A DNA stretch of 64,000 bases from Candidatus Borkfalkia faecavium (GCA_019114755.1 DXEW01000004.1:1-64000); one strand, 5' to 3'. Shown: positions 37,006 to 47,007, numbered from the stretch's first letter. Numbers and translations are program-made. Notes: generated from the sequence alone by a model not told the origin.

Positions 37006-37400
37006 CGATGGCCCCGCATGAGCCGGATCTGCATAGTTCCGCTCGGCCATGCCTTGCAGAACGGCAGCATGATCGCAAACCGGACAGCAGCATTATAGCA
37101 AAGCGGCTGCGGCATTGTCAATCGCGAGCCGCGCTCTTCCGCTCAAAGAACTGTTGAGCGGGAATATTGCCCCTTGCTTCCCCCAAATACACAGCCCGCG
37201 GCCCTTTCCTTCCATCAAAAAATATGCACAGCCGCGGGCTTCGGCGTAAGCTTTGCGGCCGTCCCTTTCCTCCCCTCAAATAATACCGCTCTCCGCCCCT
37301 TCATTTCCTTGAAAGACGCAGCTTTACGCCCCTTCCTTCACAAAAATAACGCCGCGCCGCCGAGGCACAGGGGCTTTTTCCGGCAAAAAGGCGGCAACGA
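37006..37400. other. Intergenic region without a recognised gene
   Basis: The divergent XRE and rqcH genes are separated by about 470 bp. Apart from the rqcH promoter at the right end I see no conserved element or credible gene in it. Confidence 0.5.
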
Positions 37401-37429
37401 TTGCATTTTGCCCCGCTTTGCGGTATAAT
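37401..37429 (+). promoter_or_regulatory. rqcH promoter
   Basis: TTGCAT (37401-37406), 17 bp, TATAAT (37424-37429), 32 nt upstream of the ATG. Confidence 0.8.
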
Positions 37430-37461
37430 GATAAAAAATTATAAGGACTTTCCAAAAACAT

Positions 37462-39129
37462 ATGCCGCAGGACGCATTTACCCTCCGCCACATCGCCCGC
37501 GAACTGAACGCGATGCTTTCGGGCGGAAAAGTGAATAAGATCATCCAACCCTCGCGCGACGAGGTGGACATCCTCCTCTACGCGGGCGGAAAGACGCGCA
37601 AGCTGCTGCTCAACACGCACGCTTCCTTTGCGCGGGCGTGCGTTTCGGGGGCGGCCCGCACCGCGCCCGAGGCGGCGCCCAACTTCTGCATGCTGCTGCG
37701 CAAGCACCTTTCGGGGGCGACCCTTTTGGAAGTGAAGCAGGAAGGGTTCGAGCGCATCCTCTCCTTCACCTTCGACTGCGTGAACGAATTTTCGCGCGCA
37801 AAACGGGTGCTGTATGCGGAGATCATGGGCAAGTATTCCAACTTAGTGCTGACCGAAAACGGCGTCATCACGGGGGCGCTGAAATTGTCTTCTTTGCAGG
37901 AAAACTTCAAGCGCGCCCTCTTCCCGGGGGCGAACTACCTGCCGCCCGAACCGCAGGACAAGGCGAACCCCGCCGACCGCGCCGCCGCGCGCGAGCGGCT
38001 CGCCGCCTATGCGGGCGGAGACTTCGCCGAATTTTTGTTCAACAACCTCTCCGGGCTGGCGATGCCCACCTGCCGCCGCATGGCGCGGGAGATCGGGCAG
38101 TTTGCCGGCACCGACCGCGCCGAAGAGGCGGTGCACGCCTACATCTTTTCGGACGAGACGGCGCCCGCCGTGGAGCGGGCGAGGGGCGAGGCCAAAGACT
38201 TCCACGTCCGCATGCCCGAGGGCGAGCGGTACGAAAGCGTGAACGAGGCCGCCGACGCCTACTACAGCGAGCGGGAGACGCGCCGCGGCTTTGCGGATAA
38301 GCGGCGCAAGCTGGAAAGCCTGCTCGCCGCCCGCCGCAAAAAGGAAGAAAAAAAGCTCGCCATCTTATTGGAACGGGAGAGGGAATGCGGCGACATGGAA
38401 ACGAACCGCGTCTTCGGCGAGCTGCTCACCGCCAACATCTACGCCCTGCGCAAGGGTATGGAAGGGTGCGAAGTCGTCAACTATTACGAGGAAGCCGCAC
38501 CCATGGTGCGCATCCCCCTCGACAAGGCGCTCACCCCCGCGCAGAACGCGCAGAAGTACTTCAAAAAATACAACAAGCAGAAGCGCACCATTGCCGCCGT
38601 GGAGCCGCAAAAGCGGGAGGCGGAGGCGGACCTCGACTACACGCAGAGCATGCTCGCCGCCCTGGCGCGCACGGAAAGCCTCATCGACTTGCAGGAGATC
38701 GAAGAAGAGCTGCGGGATGCGGGGCTGCTGCCGCCCGCGCCCAAAAAGAAACAGGCGGCGCCCGCCGTCCCCTTCCGCGCCTTCCGCATCGGCGGTTTTG
38801 CCGTATTTGCGGGGCGCAACAACGTGCAGAACGACCGCCTGCTGCGCGAGGCTTCGCCTGCGGACATCTGGCTGCACACGCAGAAGTACCACAGCAGCCA
38901 CGTCGTCATCCGCACGGAAGGAAAACGGGTGCCGGACGAAGTGATCGCCGCCGCGGCGCAGATCTGCGCCTGGTTTTCGGACGGGAAGCAGGGCGACAAG
39001 ATCCCCGTAGACTATTGCCTGCGGCGGTTTGTGAAAAAGCCGCCCAAGGCGAAGGCGGGGTTTGTGATCTATACCGACTTTCAGACGGTGCTCGTCACCC
39101 CCGACCGCCGCGCGGAAGAAGAGATATAA
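37462..39129 (+). CDS. rqcH: RqcH/Rqc2-type NFACT protein of ribosome quality control
   Basis: A 555-residue protein, close to the usual RqcH length. The N-terminal NFACT-N domain (GGKVNKIIQPSRDE, NFCMLLRKHL), a central coiled-coil rich in Lys and Glu (about 270-430), and the C-terminal NFACT-R domain with PADIWLHTQKYHSSHVVI are all present. In Bacillota RqcH binds obstructed 50S subunits and adds C-terminal alanine tails that mark the chain for ClpXP. It was formerly annotated as fibronectin-binding protein. The ribosome site (AAGGA) is 15 nt away and weak. Confidence 0.93.
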   Translation: MPQDAFTLRHIARELNAMLSGGKVNKIIQPSRDEVDILLYAGGKTRKLLLNTHASFARACVSGAARTAPEAAPNFCMLLRKHLSGATLLEVKQEGFERILSFTFDCVNEFSRAKRVLYAEIMGKYSNLVLTENGVITGALKLSSLQENFKRALFPGANYLPPEPQDKANPADRAAARERLAAYAGGDFAEFLFNNLSGLAMPTCRRMAREIGQFAGTDRAEEAVHAYIFSDETAPAVERARGEAKDFHVRMPEGERYESVNEAADAYYSERETRRGFADKRRKLESLLAARRKKEEKKLAILLERERECGDMETNRVFGELLTANIYALRKGMEGCEVVNYYEEAAPMVRIPLDKALTPAQNAQKYFKKYNKQKRTIAAVEPQKREAEADLDYTQSMLAALARTESLIDLQEIEEELRDAGLLPPAPKKKQAAPAVPFRAFRIGGFAVFAGRNNVQNDRLLREASPADIWLHTQKYHSSHVVIRTEGKRVPDEVIAAAAQICAWFSDGKQGDKIPVDYCLRRFVKKPPKAKAGFVIYTDFQTVLVTPDRRAEEEI

Positions 39130-39203
39130 AAGCCGCCTGAGGGCGCCCTCTGATATGAGCGCCGCATGGTAGAATCACGGCATAAAAGCGCCGCAAAGCG
39201 CAG

Positions 39204-39223
39204 TTTATGCCTGGCATAGTACT
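39204..39223 (+). repeat. Palindromic repeat, copy 4
   Basis: TTTATGCCTGGCATAGTACT; here the palindrome TATGCC-TGGCATA is the most complete of the four copies. It is preceded by another GC-rich palindrome, GCGCC...GGCGC, at 39135-39190. Confidence 0.75.
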
Positions 39224-39291
39224 ATGTAAACCGTTTCACAATGCGTTTCAGGGCGAAAAATTGAGAGGAACGGCTGCAAAACGAAAAAGAA

Positions 39292-40566
39292 ATGCTGGAA
39301 AAGATATTCGGAAAAAAGTCGACGGGCGTCGTCTATATCCTTTCGGCAGGGTTTATCCTGCTGGCGCTGGGCGGCGCTTATGCCGCCTATTTTGCCGCGC
39401 AGCGGGGCGACCTGTACGCGCTGTACGGCATGACCGCCTTTTCCGCCTTCGAACTCTGCATCATCAGCCTGCCCGTCTTTTTGCAGAAAAAGCTGCGCCT
39501 GTACATACCGCCCGCCATCGAGATCGGGCTGTGCCTGTACTCGGCGCTGTTCTTTGCCGTGCAGTACCTGTACATTCCCCGCACCGCCGTCATCGACTTC
39601 CTGCTCCCCTTTTTGGGCGGGTTCGTGTTCGCCATGCCCGTGTTCAGCATCCTCTACTCGCTGCAGCTGCGGCGCGGCAAGGGCAAAAAGCGGCGCTCCG
39701 TGGTCGCCGTTTCCGTGCTCTCCTTTTTCGCCACCGCGGTGTGCATCCTCTGCTTTTCGGGCATCTCGTTTTTATTGGTCGCCCTGTTCGACGCCACCAC
39801 CGCCGAGCGGTTTTTGCGCGAGCTCGCCTTTTCTTCGGCGCAGTTTGCGGGCACGGCGCTGCTTTGCCTCATCGGCGGGCTGACCGCCCATTCGCACCGC
39901 AGGCGCTTTGCCATCCGCAGCTTTAAGGACACAGACCGCGCCAAAGAGGCGGCGCTCAAAGAGGACGACAAGACGGAGCTCGCCGTCATCGAAAACATCA
40001 GCGGCGACAGCACCGACTACCGCCGCCTGTTCGGCAGAGCAAAGGCGCAGTTCTTTTTGGCGCGCATCGTCTACCTGGCGCTGTATGCGGGCTACGCCGT
40101 GTTTACGGGCGTCGCCTTCCGCCATACGGGGAAGTTCGCAGCCCTGGTGAGCGCCCTGTTTGCCGTCGGCTTTGCGCTGACCGCGCTCGTGTATGTGTAC
40201 GAATACTACCTGCTGCGGCACGGGCAGCCCAACCAGCGGCTGCGGCGGCTGAAGATCGCCAAGATCGTGGTGCGGCTGTACTCGCTGGCGCTGGTGCTCG
40301 CCTCTACCGTAGGAGCAGACTTTGCCGAACTGCCCCTTCCGGCAGTTTTCTCGCTGGCGATGGCGGCGTTCAATTTGTGTATGCTGTTTTATAATCTGTT
40401 CGGGAAACCCCGCCATTACCCCGCCGCCCCGCCCCTGCGCAAAAGGGCGCACGACCGGCAGGAAGAAGCGGCGGCACGAGAAGATACAGGCAAAGAAGGG
40501 GCGCAAGGCATGCCCGCCGCAGGCGAGGCCGGCACACGGGGCGAGGATGAGGCCGCGCAAGAATAA
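39292..40566 (+). CDS. Polytopic membrane protein of unknown function
   Basis: A 424-residue protein I do not recognise. About nine hydrophobic helices are visible in two blocks (residues 12-205 and 255-370) separated by a charged cytoplasmic-looking loop (DTDRAKEAALKEDDKTE). The C-terminus (about 375-424) is a hydrophilic tail rich in Arg, Glu and Ala, probably disordered. It lies 162 bp downstream of rqcH in the same direction, with no terminator between them, but there is a repeat. Its ribosome site is weak. Confidence 0.65.
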   Translation: MLEKIFGKKSTGVVYILSAGFILLALGGAYAAYFAAQRGDLYALYGMTAFSAFELCIISLPVFLQKKLRLYIPPAIEIGLCLYSALFFAVQYLYIPRTAVIDFLLPFLGGFVFAMPVFSILYSLQLRRGKGKKRRSVVAVSVLSFFATAVCILCFSGISFLLVALFDATTAERFLRELAFSSAQFAGTALLCLIGGLTAHSHRRRFAIRSFKDTDRAKEAALKEDDKTELAVIENISGDSTDYRRLFGRAKAQFFLARIVYLALYAGYAVFTGVAFRHTGKFAALVSALFAVGFALTALVYVYEYYLLRHGQPNQRLRRLKIAKIVVRLYSLALVLASTVGADFAELPLPAVFSLAMAAFNLCMLFYNLFGKPRHYPAAPPLRKRAHDRQEEAAAREDTGKEGAQGMPAAGEAGTRGEDEAAQE

Positions 40567-40650
40567 ATGTAAAGCGCAGAATGCAGAATTGAGGACGTAC
40601 TCAAAAAATATTCCTTCCTTCCCCGATTTTATATTCTAAATTTCACATTC
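40565..40650 (+). repeat. Heptamer-armed dispersed repeat, copy 2
   Basis: Left arm with AATGTAA/GAATGCA units, core GGACGTACTCAAAAAATATT (40592-40611), and a right arm ATTCTAAATTTCACATTC that is partly complementary to the left. The core differs from copy 1 at one position. Confidence 0.75.
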
Positions 40651-40661
40651 CCCTGTTCACG

Positions 40662-40684
40662 CCCCCTCGGCTGTCCGCCGAGGG
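40662..40684. terminator. Duplicate of the gdhA terminator hairpin
   Basis: CCCCTCGGCTGTCCGCCGAGGG is identical to the core of the hairpin 70 bp away, but lacks a T-run. It is probably a duplicated remnant. Confidence 0.55.
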
Positions 40685-40727
40685 CCGATGACAGATATTT
40701 TTGTAACACATGCCCGATTTTTCACGC

Positions 40728-40757
40728 AAAACCCCCTCGGCTGTCCGCCGAGGGGGT
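40728..40757 (-). terminator. gdhA terminator
   Basis: ACCCCCTCGG/CCGAGGGGGT stem, with TTTT on the minus strand, 58 nt after the gdhA stop. Confidence 0.85.
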
Positions 40758-40814
40758 CATTTCAATACATAGATATTTGCCTGCCGCTGCGGCGGCAAAA
40801 CTGTTTTTCAGGCA

Positions 40815-42215
<1,401 letters not shown>

Positions 42216-42235
42216 ACAAAGCGGGGCAATTTCTA

Positions 42236-42733
42236 TTATAAATAATTTTTATACCTTGTATAAACCCTGCCTATCATCCGTGGCTGAGCGATCCCCTGCC
42301 GATCGCCCGAAGCGAAGGCCTGCGGCAGGGCGCTCCCCTGCCGCGTGCAGACGGCGTATGCCTGCGCGGGCATGTACGCCTGCGCGAGGCCTTCCATACG
42401 AGCGTCTGCCGTCATTTCATACGCGGGCATGTACGCCTGTGCCTCGCTTGCGGGCATATACGCCTGCGCGAGGCCTTCCATACGAGCGTCTGCCGTCATT
42501 TCACACGCGGGCATGTACGCCTGCCGTGCGGGGCGAGGGAGAGCCCCGCCCATTTGCACCAACTGCGCCTGCGCCGCCCAAAAGGCGCGCTTCCGCGTGT
42601 TCAGCCCCTCCCTTTGGTTGAAGCAGTAAAAGAACACCTCGTCCGGCGGCAGCTCGCCCCGCCGCTGCGCCCGCCACGCCAAAAAGCGCATCCGCAGGCG
42701 CATGCAAAATGCCGCAAAACTTCTCTTTTTCAT
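42236..42733 (-). CDS. Small protein with two 28-residue C-terminal repeats, unknown function
   Basis: A 165-residue product from the ATG at 42733, which has an excellent AAGGAGG site 7 nt upstream. Residues 1-60 are basic and hydrophobic (RLRMRFLAWRAQRRG, DEVFFYCFNQ). Residues 72-99 and 100-127 are near-identical repeats beginning AYMPAxEMTADARMEGLAQ, encoded by an 84-bp DNA duplication. I do not recognise it. The N-terminal part may be a real small protein whose 3' end has been extended by repeat growth. It is divergent from the WYL regulator and shares the control region. Confidence 0.5.
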   Translation of the reverse strand: MKKRSFAAFCMRLRMRFLAWRAQRRGELPPDEVFFYCFNQREGLNTRKRAFWAAQAQLVQMGGALPRPARQAYMPACEMTADARMEGLAQAYMPASEAQAYMPAYEMTADARMEGLAQAYMPAQAYAVCTRQGSALPQAFASGDRQGIAQPRMIGRVYTRYKNYL

Positions 42734-42783
42734 CGCCGTTCCTCCTTTCACTGTCTTACTGCCCACATTGTAGCACAAAAAAC

Positions 42784-42812
42784 TTGACAACGCTTGTCAT
42801 ATATTCTAAAAT
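42784..42812 (+). promoter_or_regulatory. WYL regulator promoter with inverted repeat
   Basis: TTGACA (42784-42789), 17 bp, TAAAAT (42807-42812). The inverted repeat TGACAA-CGC-TTGTCA (42785-42799) overlaps the -35 and spacer, and lies upstream of the divergent gene at 42733 too, so it could be an operator for both. Confidence 0.7.
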
Positions 42813-42853
42813 AATTGTGAGAATTTCAAAAAAATTTTTTCGGAGGTGGCACC

Positions 42854-43807
42854 ATGCCCGCCATGAAGATGGAAGTAGCCATGCGCATTTTGTTCCGCCT
42901 GCTGCGCCGCCGCAAGTGCAGCGCCGCCGAGCTCGCCGCGGAATTCGACATATCCGAACGCAGCATCCACCGCTATGTGCAGGAGCTGAGCATCGCCGGC
43001 GTCCCCTTAGTCATTATACGGGGCAGGAAGGGCGGAATATGCCTGCCCGATACCTTCCGCCTGCCCGAAAATTTTTTCACCCGCAAGGAATATGAAGCGG
43101 CGGTGAACGCGCTCACGGCGCTGTACGAACAGCTGCGCGACCCCGCCGCCGAGAGCGCCTTAGAAAAACTGCGCCGCCAGGAAAAGGCGGACGGGCGGGG
43201 GATGACCATTTCCGGCAATATCCTCGTGGACAGCAGCAGCTGGGGCGACGCCTACATATTCCCGCAGCTGCTGCGCGTGGCGGAAGACGCCATCGAAGAA
43301 TGCCAATGCCTGCACATCCACTATACCGACCGCGAAGGGAAGGAGAGCAGGCGCGTCGTCGAGCCGCACCTTCTCATTTATAAACAGAACGTGTGGTATT
43401 TATACGCCTGGTGCCGCAGCAAGAACGGCTTCCGCCTGTTCCGCATCGGGCGCATCCGCAGCGCCTATACCGACGGCGAGACCTTTGAACGGAGAGAGGT
43501 GCGGCGGGAAGCGCTGCCCCTGCAATTCCACTTTGCCGACGCCGAGATGACGCAGCTCCGCCTGGAAGTTGCCCCCGCCGCCCTGCCCGACGTGGAGGAA
43601 TGGCTGGGCATGAGCGCCATACGCCACGGCCGAAACGGGGAGCTGCTCGCCGAGGCGACGCTGCCCGCGGGCGAAGTGCTGCTATCGCGCCTGCTCTCGC
43701 TGGGCGGGGGCGTGCGGGTGCTGGAGCCCGCCTCCCTCGCCGAGGCGCTGCGCGACCGCGCCGAACAGATCGCCGCCCTCTACGGCGGCAAGCAGCCCCT
43801 CCGCTAA
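42854..43807 (+). CDS. HTH-WYL transcriptional regulator
   Basis: A 317-residue protein (start after CGGAGGTGG). Residues 6-60 form a winged helix of the HTH_11 type (CSAAELAAEFDISERSIHRYVQEL). The WYL domain is centred on EPHLLIYKQNVWYLYAWC, and a C-terminal WCX extension follows. WYL domains sense ligands, often nucleic acids or nucleotides. The target is probably itself and the divergent small gene. Its 3' end is duplicated just after the stop codon. Confidence 0.9.
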   Translation: MPAMKMEVAMRILFRLLRRRKCSAAELAAEFDISERSIHRYVQELSIAGVPLVIIRGRKGGICLPDTFRLPENFFTRKEYEAAVNALTALYEQLRDPAAESALEKLRRQEKADGRGMTISGNILVDSSSWGDAYIFPQLLRVAEDAIEECQCLHIHYTDREGKESRRVVEPHLLIYKQNVWYLYAWCRSKNGFRLFRIGRIRSAYTDGETFERREVRREALPLQFHFADAEMTQLRLEVAPAALPDVEEWLGMSAIRHGRNGELLAEATLPAGEVLLSRLLSLGGGVRVLEPASLAEALRDRAEQIAALYGGKQPLR

Positions 43808-43825
43808 AACGGCCGCCGACGCACA

Positions 43826-43854
43826 GCCGAGCAAATCGCCGCCCTCTACGGCGG
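43826..43854 (+). repeat. Duplicate of the WYL gene 3' end
   Basis: 29 bp matching 43760-43788 with three differences, including the perfect block TCGCCGCCCTCTACGGCGG. It encodes the same AEQIAALYGG after the real stop codon. Confidence 0.75.
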
Positions 43855-43950
43855 AGCGTAAAATTTTTCAGAGGAAATACAAGGCGGCACCCGCGCGCAT
43901 ATGCAGACTGTACAAGAAGCAGATCCGCGCAGCCGAACAGGGCTCCAATG

Positions 43951-44035
43951 AAATGATAAATGTAAAATGTAAAATGTAAAATTAAGGACACATGAATAAA
44001 TATTTTTTCTTCCTGCATTTTACATTCTGCACTCA
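43951..44035 (+). repeat. Heptamer-armed dispersed repeat, copy 3
   Basis: Left arm of three AATGTAA units, core GGACACATGAATAAATATT, right arm GCATTTTACATTCTGC complementary to the left. It lies between the convergent WYL and malQ genes. Confidence 0.75.
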
Positions 44036-44171
44036 CTTAGAATATAAAAACAAAACGGCGCGAACGGCTCCTTCCGAAAATACAAAAGCAGAGCCGCGCA
44101 AAAGGCGGCCCTGCCGAAGATGAAAGTTTCGATCGTTATATTTCTTTCCCCATACAAAGAGGAAAGGGCGG

Positions 44172-45689
44172 CTACTTGCCGGCGCGGCCGAACGCCATGA
44201 GCTCTTCGCGCAGCACCTCTTGCAGACGCGCGGACGGGAGCGCTTCGAGGCGGAAGCGCCAATTCCCCTCGCTGACGGCAGGCGTGTTCATGCGCGCTTC
44301 CGAACCGAGCTGCAGCAGGTCCTGCATGGGCACGACGGCCAGCTGCGCGTCGCTCTGCCAGCACAGCAGGCGGATGGCGCGGGCGACGCCGTACACGCCT
44401 CCCCCGCAGCCCGCCAACTGCCGCCGCCTGAGCTGTTCGCGGACGATGCCGCTCACCCGTTCCAGCTCCTCCCGCGAGAGGCTGCGCAGGTAGCCGACCA
44501 TGGTGTCGTTATCGTGCGTGCCGGTATAGGCGACGCTGTTTTTGCAGATGTTTTGGGGAAGATAGGCGTTGTTCGGGTCGCCGTCGAAGGCGAATTGCAG
44601 CACCTTCATGCCGGGGAAGCCGGAAGCGCGCAACAGCTTTTCCACTCCCGCGTCCATCGCACCCAGGTCTTCGGCGATGAGCGGCAGGCTGCCCAGCTTT
44701 TCTTTGGCGGCACGGAACAGCGCCATGCCCGGGCCCCGGTGCCACTTGCCGTTGACGGCTGTCTCTTCCCCCGCGTCTATCTCGTAATAGCGGTCTAAGC
44801 CGCGGAAATGGTCGATGCGGACGACGTCGTACATCTGGAAGGCGCGGTGCATGCGCTCTATCCACCATTCGTAGCCCGTCTCTTTGTGCTGCGCCCAGTC
44901 GTAGACGGGGTTGCCCCACAGCTGGCCGGTCGCCGAAAAATAATCGGGCGGCACCCCCGCCACCTTCCGCGGCTTGCGGCTGCCGGTCAGCTTGAACAGC
45001 TGCGGCTGCGCCCATACGTCCGCAGAGTCGTAGGCGACGTACAGCGGCAGGTCGCCGATGACGCGGATGCCGAGGCCGTTGATGTACGCCTTGAGCGCCT
45101 TCCACTGGCGGAAAAACTCAAACTGCACGAACTGCCAGAAGAGGTATTCGTCGCGCTCGCGCAGCAAAAAGGAGTCGAGCGCGCCCCCTTCGCGGAAGCG
45201 GTAGGAGCGCTTCCATCTATCGAACGATGCGCCGCCGTGCGCCGTCTTCAGCGCCATGAACAGGGCGTATTCGTGAAAACTCCCTTCCTCCACAAAGGCG
45301 CAGAATGCGGGGTCGTTCCTGTCAAAGCGGGAAAAGGCCGTGCGCAGCAAGGCGTACTTTTTGCGGTACAGCATGCCGTAATCGACGCCCTTTTTACCCG
45401 CGAGCGCCTTCATCTCCGCGCGGTGTATGAGGCCGAGGCGGAAGAGCTCTTCGATATCGATCAGGTACGGGTTGCCGGAAGCGCCGAATACGGACTGATA
45501 GGGCGAATCGCCGTAGCCCGTCTGCACCAGGGGCAGCACCTGCCAATAGCGCACGCCCGCCGCGTGCAGAAAATCGGCAAAGGCGCGCGCCTCTTTGCCC
45601 ATCGTGCCGATGCCGTACTTGCCCGGCAGCGACGAGATATGCAGCAATACGCCCGCCGCGCGCTCGGGGATGACCAACTTCTTTTCCAT
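44172..45689 (-). CDS. malQ: 4-alpha-glucanotransferase (amylomaltase, GH77)
   Basis: A 505-residue cytoplasmic enzyme that transfers maltosyl or longer alpha-1,4-glucans. N-terminal LLHISSLPGKYGIGTMG and YGDSPYQS, the nucleophile region VRIDHFRGLDRYYEI, the acid/base IAEDLGAM and the transition-state YTGTHDNDT motif are all present. Site GAGAGGG precedes the ATG. Confidence 0.97.
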   Translation of the reverse strand: MEKKLVIPERAAGVLLHISSLPGKYGIGTMGKEARAFADFLHAAGVRYWQVLPLVQTGYGDSPYQSVFGASGNPYLIDIEELFRLGLIHRAEMKALAGKKGVDYGMLYRKKYALLRTAFSRFDRNDPAFCAFVEEGSFHEYALFMALKTAHGGASFDRWKRSYRFREGGALDSFLLRERDEYLFWQFVQFEFFRQWKALKAYINGLGIRVIGDLPLYVAYDSADVWAQPQLFKLTGSRKPRKVAGVPPDYFSATGQLWGNPVYDWAQHKETGYEWWIERMHRAFQMYDVVRIDHFRGLDRYYEIDAGEETAVNGKWHRGPGMALFRAAKEKLGSLPLIAEDLGAMDAGVEKLLRASGFPGMKVLQFAFDGDPNNAYLPQNICKNSVAYTGTHDNDTMVGYLRSLSREELERVSGIVREQLRRRQLAGCGGGVYGVARAIRLLCWQSDAQLAVVPMQDLLQLGSEARMNTPAVSEGNWRFRLEALPSARLQEVLREELMAFGRAGK

Positions 45690-45727
45690 AACATTTCCCT
45701 CTCTTGCAATTCTGATGAAACATATTT

Positions 45728-45756
45728 ATTGTAACACAGAAATGCCCGCGTTTCAA
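45728..45756 (-). promoter_or_regulatory. malQ promoter
   Basis: On the minus strand: TTGAAA (45751-45756), 17 bp, TACAAT (45728-45733), 39 nt upstream of malQ. Confidence 0.75.
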
Positions 45757-45929
45757 GACTTTTTCTAAAATTTATGCACAAAAAGCGGAAAAAATTTGTA
45801 AAACGGGCGACGGAGACTTCAAAAACAGGATACAAAGGCGGGAAAGAATTGCATAAAGGGCGGCGGGCGCTTCTGAAATATAAAATATAAAAGCGGCGGC
45901 AGGAACTGCGGGAGAAGAGGAAAAAACGC

Positions 45930-45958
45930 TTGCCTTTGCGGGGGCGTTCCTGTATAAT
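45930..45958 (+). promoter_or_regulatory. Promoter of the small tail-anchored protein
   Basis: TTGCCT (45930-45935), 17 bp, TATAAT (45953-45958). The leader before the ATG at 45979 is very short and holds GGGAGGAAA. Confidence 0.8.
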
Positions 45959-45978
45959 TTTTATGGGAGGAAATAACT

Positions 45979-46446
45979 ATGCTCATTGAGATCCGCCATG
46001 AAAAACCGCTTGGCAAGCGGTTCGACGTGTACTGCGGCGACACGCTGCTGGAAGGCGGCGAAGAATACGACATCCCCGCGGAGGGCGCGGCGCTGCGCTT
46101 TGTGGAGCGCAACCCCGCCGTGGGCAAGCGCTGGCCGCTGCTGCTTTTGGGGCACTTTTTGGCGTCGCTGTTCGGCGCGCCCGACAGCCTGCAAGAGATC
46201 GGCCGCAGCCGCACCGAGATCTGCGTCGATTTAGGGAAAGCGAAAGGCGACGAACTTTCGATCGTCTTTTTGGAAGGCGGCAAAAGCTACCGCATCGAGG
46301 GCGCGCCCGAAGCCTCCGAGCGCTCGCGGCAAGAAGTTCCCCTGCCGCAGGTGGAGCGGCGCATCCGCGGCTATCAGATCGGCGTCATCGCCCTGGTACT
46401 GGCGCTGCTGACCGCCGCCATCGTCCTCTGCGTCCGCGCGGCGTAA
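45979..46446 (+). CDS. Small protein with C-terminal membrane helix, unknown function
   Basis: A 155-residue product that I cannot assign. Residues 1-125 are soluble and beta-rich in appearance (IEIRHEKPLGKRFDVYCGDTLLEGG) with a hydrophobic patch (WPLLLLGHFLASLFG, 52-66). Residues 134-153 form a single hydrophobic helix, so the protein is probably tail-anchored with its bulk in the cytoplasm. Its own promoter and strong ribosome site suggest real expression. No operon partner is present. Confidence 0.65.
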   Translation: MLIEIRHEKPLGKRFDVYCGDTLLEGGEEYDIPAEGAALRFVERNPAVGKRWPLLLLGHFLASLFGAPDSLQEIGRSRTEICVDLGKAKGDELSIVFLEGGKSYRIEGAPEASERSRQEVPLPQVERRIRGYQIGVIALVLALLTAAIVLCVRAA

Positions 46447-46598
46447 CGGCGGGCCAAGGCCCGTTGGTTCCGCAGTCCCTGCGGGCGTTCGGGCGATACC
46501 AAAGAAGCCGCCGTCACCCTCTGCGGCCACACGATGTAAAAGCGCGGGGCGCAAACGGCCTGCCCTATAAAAAATATTCAAAAACCGCCGCAAAACGG
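46447..46598. other. Intergenic region, nothing recognised
   Basis: GC-rich spacer with small palindromes such as GGGCCAAGGCCC (46452-46463). No gene or RNA could be supported. Confidence 0.4.
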
Positions 46599-46626
46599 TT
46601 GCATTTTTCGGCAGATATGGTATAAT
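46599..46626 (+). promoter_or_regulatory. Promoter of the tRNA-Thr locus
   Basis: TTGCAT (46599-46604), 16 bp, TATAAT (46621-46626). It lies upstream of two tRNA-like fragments and the intact tRNA. Confidence 0.7.
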
Positions 46627-46706
46627 AATAAAGCTAAGGCTGTTGCGGCAGCGCTTTTCAAATCTGCGCCCGTATCCGCCTTTGAATCTTGTTAAGATAT
46701 AAAAAC

Positions 46707-46756
46707 GCTACTGTGGCTCAGTTGCTCCAGCTGCATTCGTTGCGGAAGTGACTTAG
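46707..46756 (+). pseudogene. tRNA-Thr 5' fragment, copy 1
   Basis: GCTACTGTGGCTCAGT at the start is identical to the 5' end of the tRNA-Thr downstream, and an ATTCGT string follows at the anticodon position. The D and anticodon stems cannot form and no 3' half is present. It repeats with a 69-bp period. Confidence 0.65.
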
Positions 46757-46775
46757 CCCTTAAACAACTTCATTC

Positions 46776-46825
46776 GCTACTGTGGCTCAGTCGCTCCAGC
46801 TGCATTCGTTGCGGAAGTGACTTGG
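46776..46825 (+). pseudogene. tRNA-Thr 5' fragment, copy 2
   Basis: Nearly identical to copy 1 (three differences over about 50 bp). It retains the first 16 bases of the tRNA. The same broken arms show it is not a functional tRNA. Confidence 0.65.
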
Positions 46826-46844
46826 CTATATGCAAACTGAATAT

Positions 46845-46920
46845 GCTACTGTGGCTCAGTCGGTAGAGCAGCTGATTCGTAATCAGCAGGTCGCCGGTTC
46901 AAGTCCGGCCAGTAGCTCCA
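46845..46920 (+). tRNA. tRNA-Thr (CGU anticodon)
   Basis: 76 nt with encoded CCA. The acceptor is GCTACTG/CAGTAGC, the D stem GCTC/GAGC, the anticodon stem GCTGA/TCAGC with loop TTCGTAA (anticodon CGT), and the T arm GCCGG-TTCAAGT-CCGGC. All stems pair fully. Confidence 0.97.
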
Positions 46921-46954
46921 AAAAGAAAGCACCCTACGGGGTGTTTTCTTTTTG
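46920..46954 (+). terminator. Terminator after tRNA-Thr
   Basis: AAAAAGAAAGCACCC-TAC-GGGGTGTTTTCTTTTT, directly after the CCA. The tRNA 3' end plus this terminator and about 45 bp more recur at 47391-47480. Confidence 0.9.
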
Positions 46955-47007
46955 GGTTTGTGAGCGGAGTTTGAATCCGTCAGACCGAAGATTAAACCAT
47001 ACGGGGT

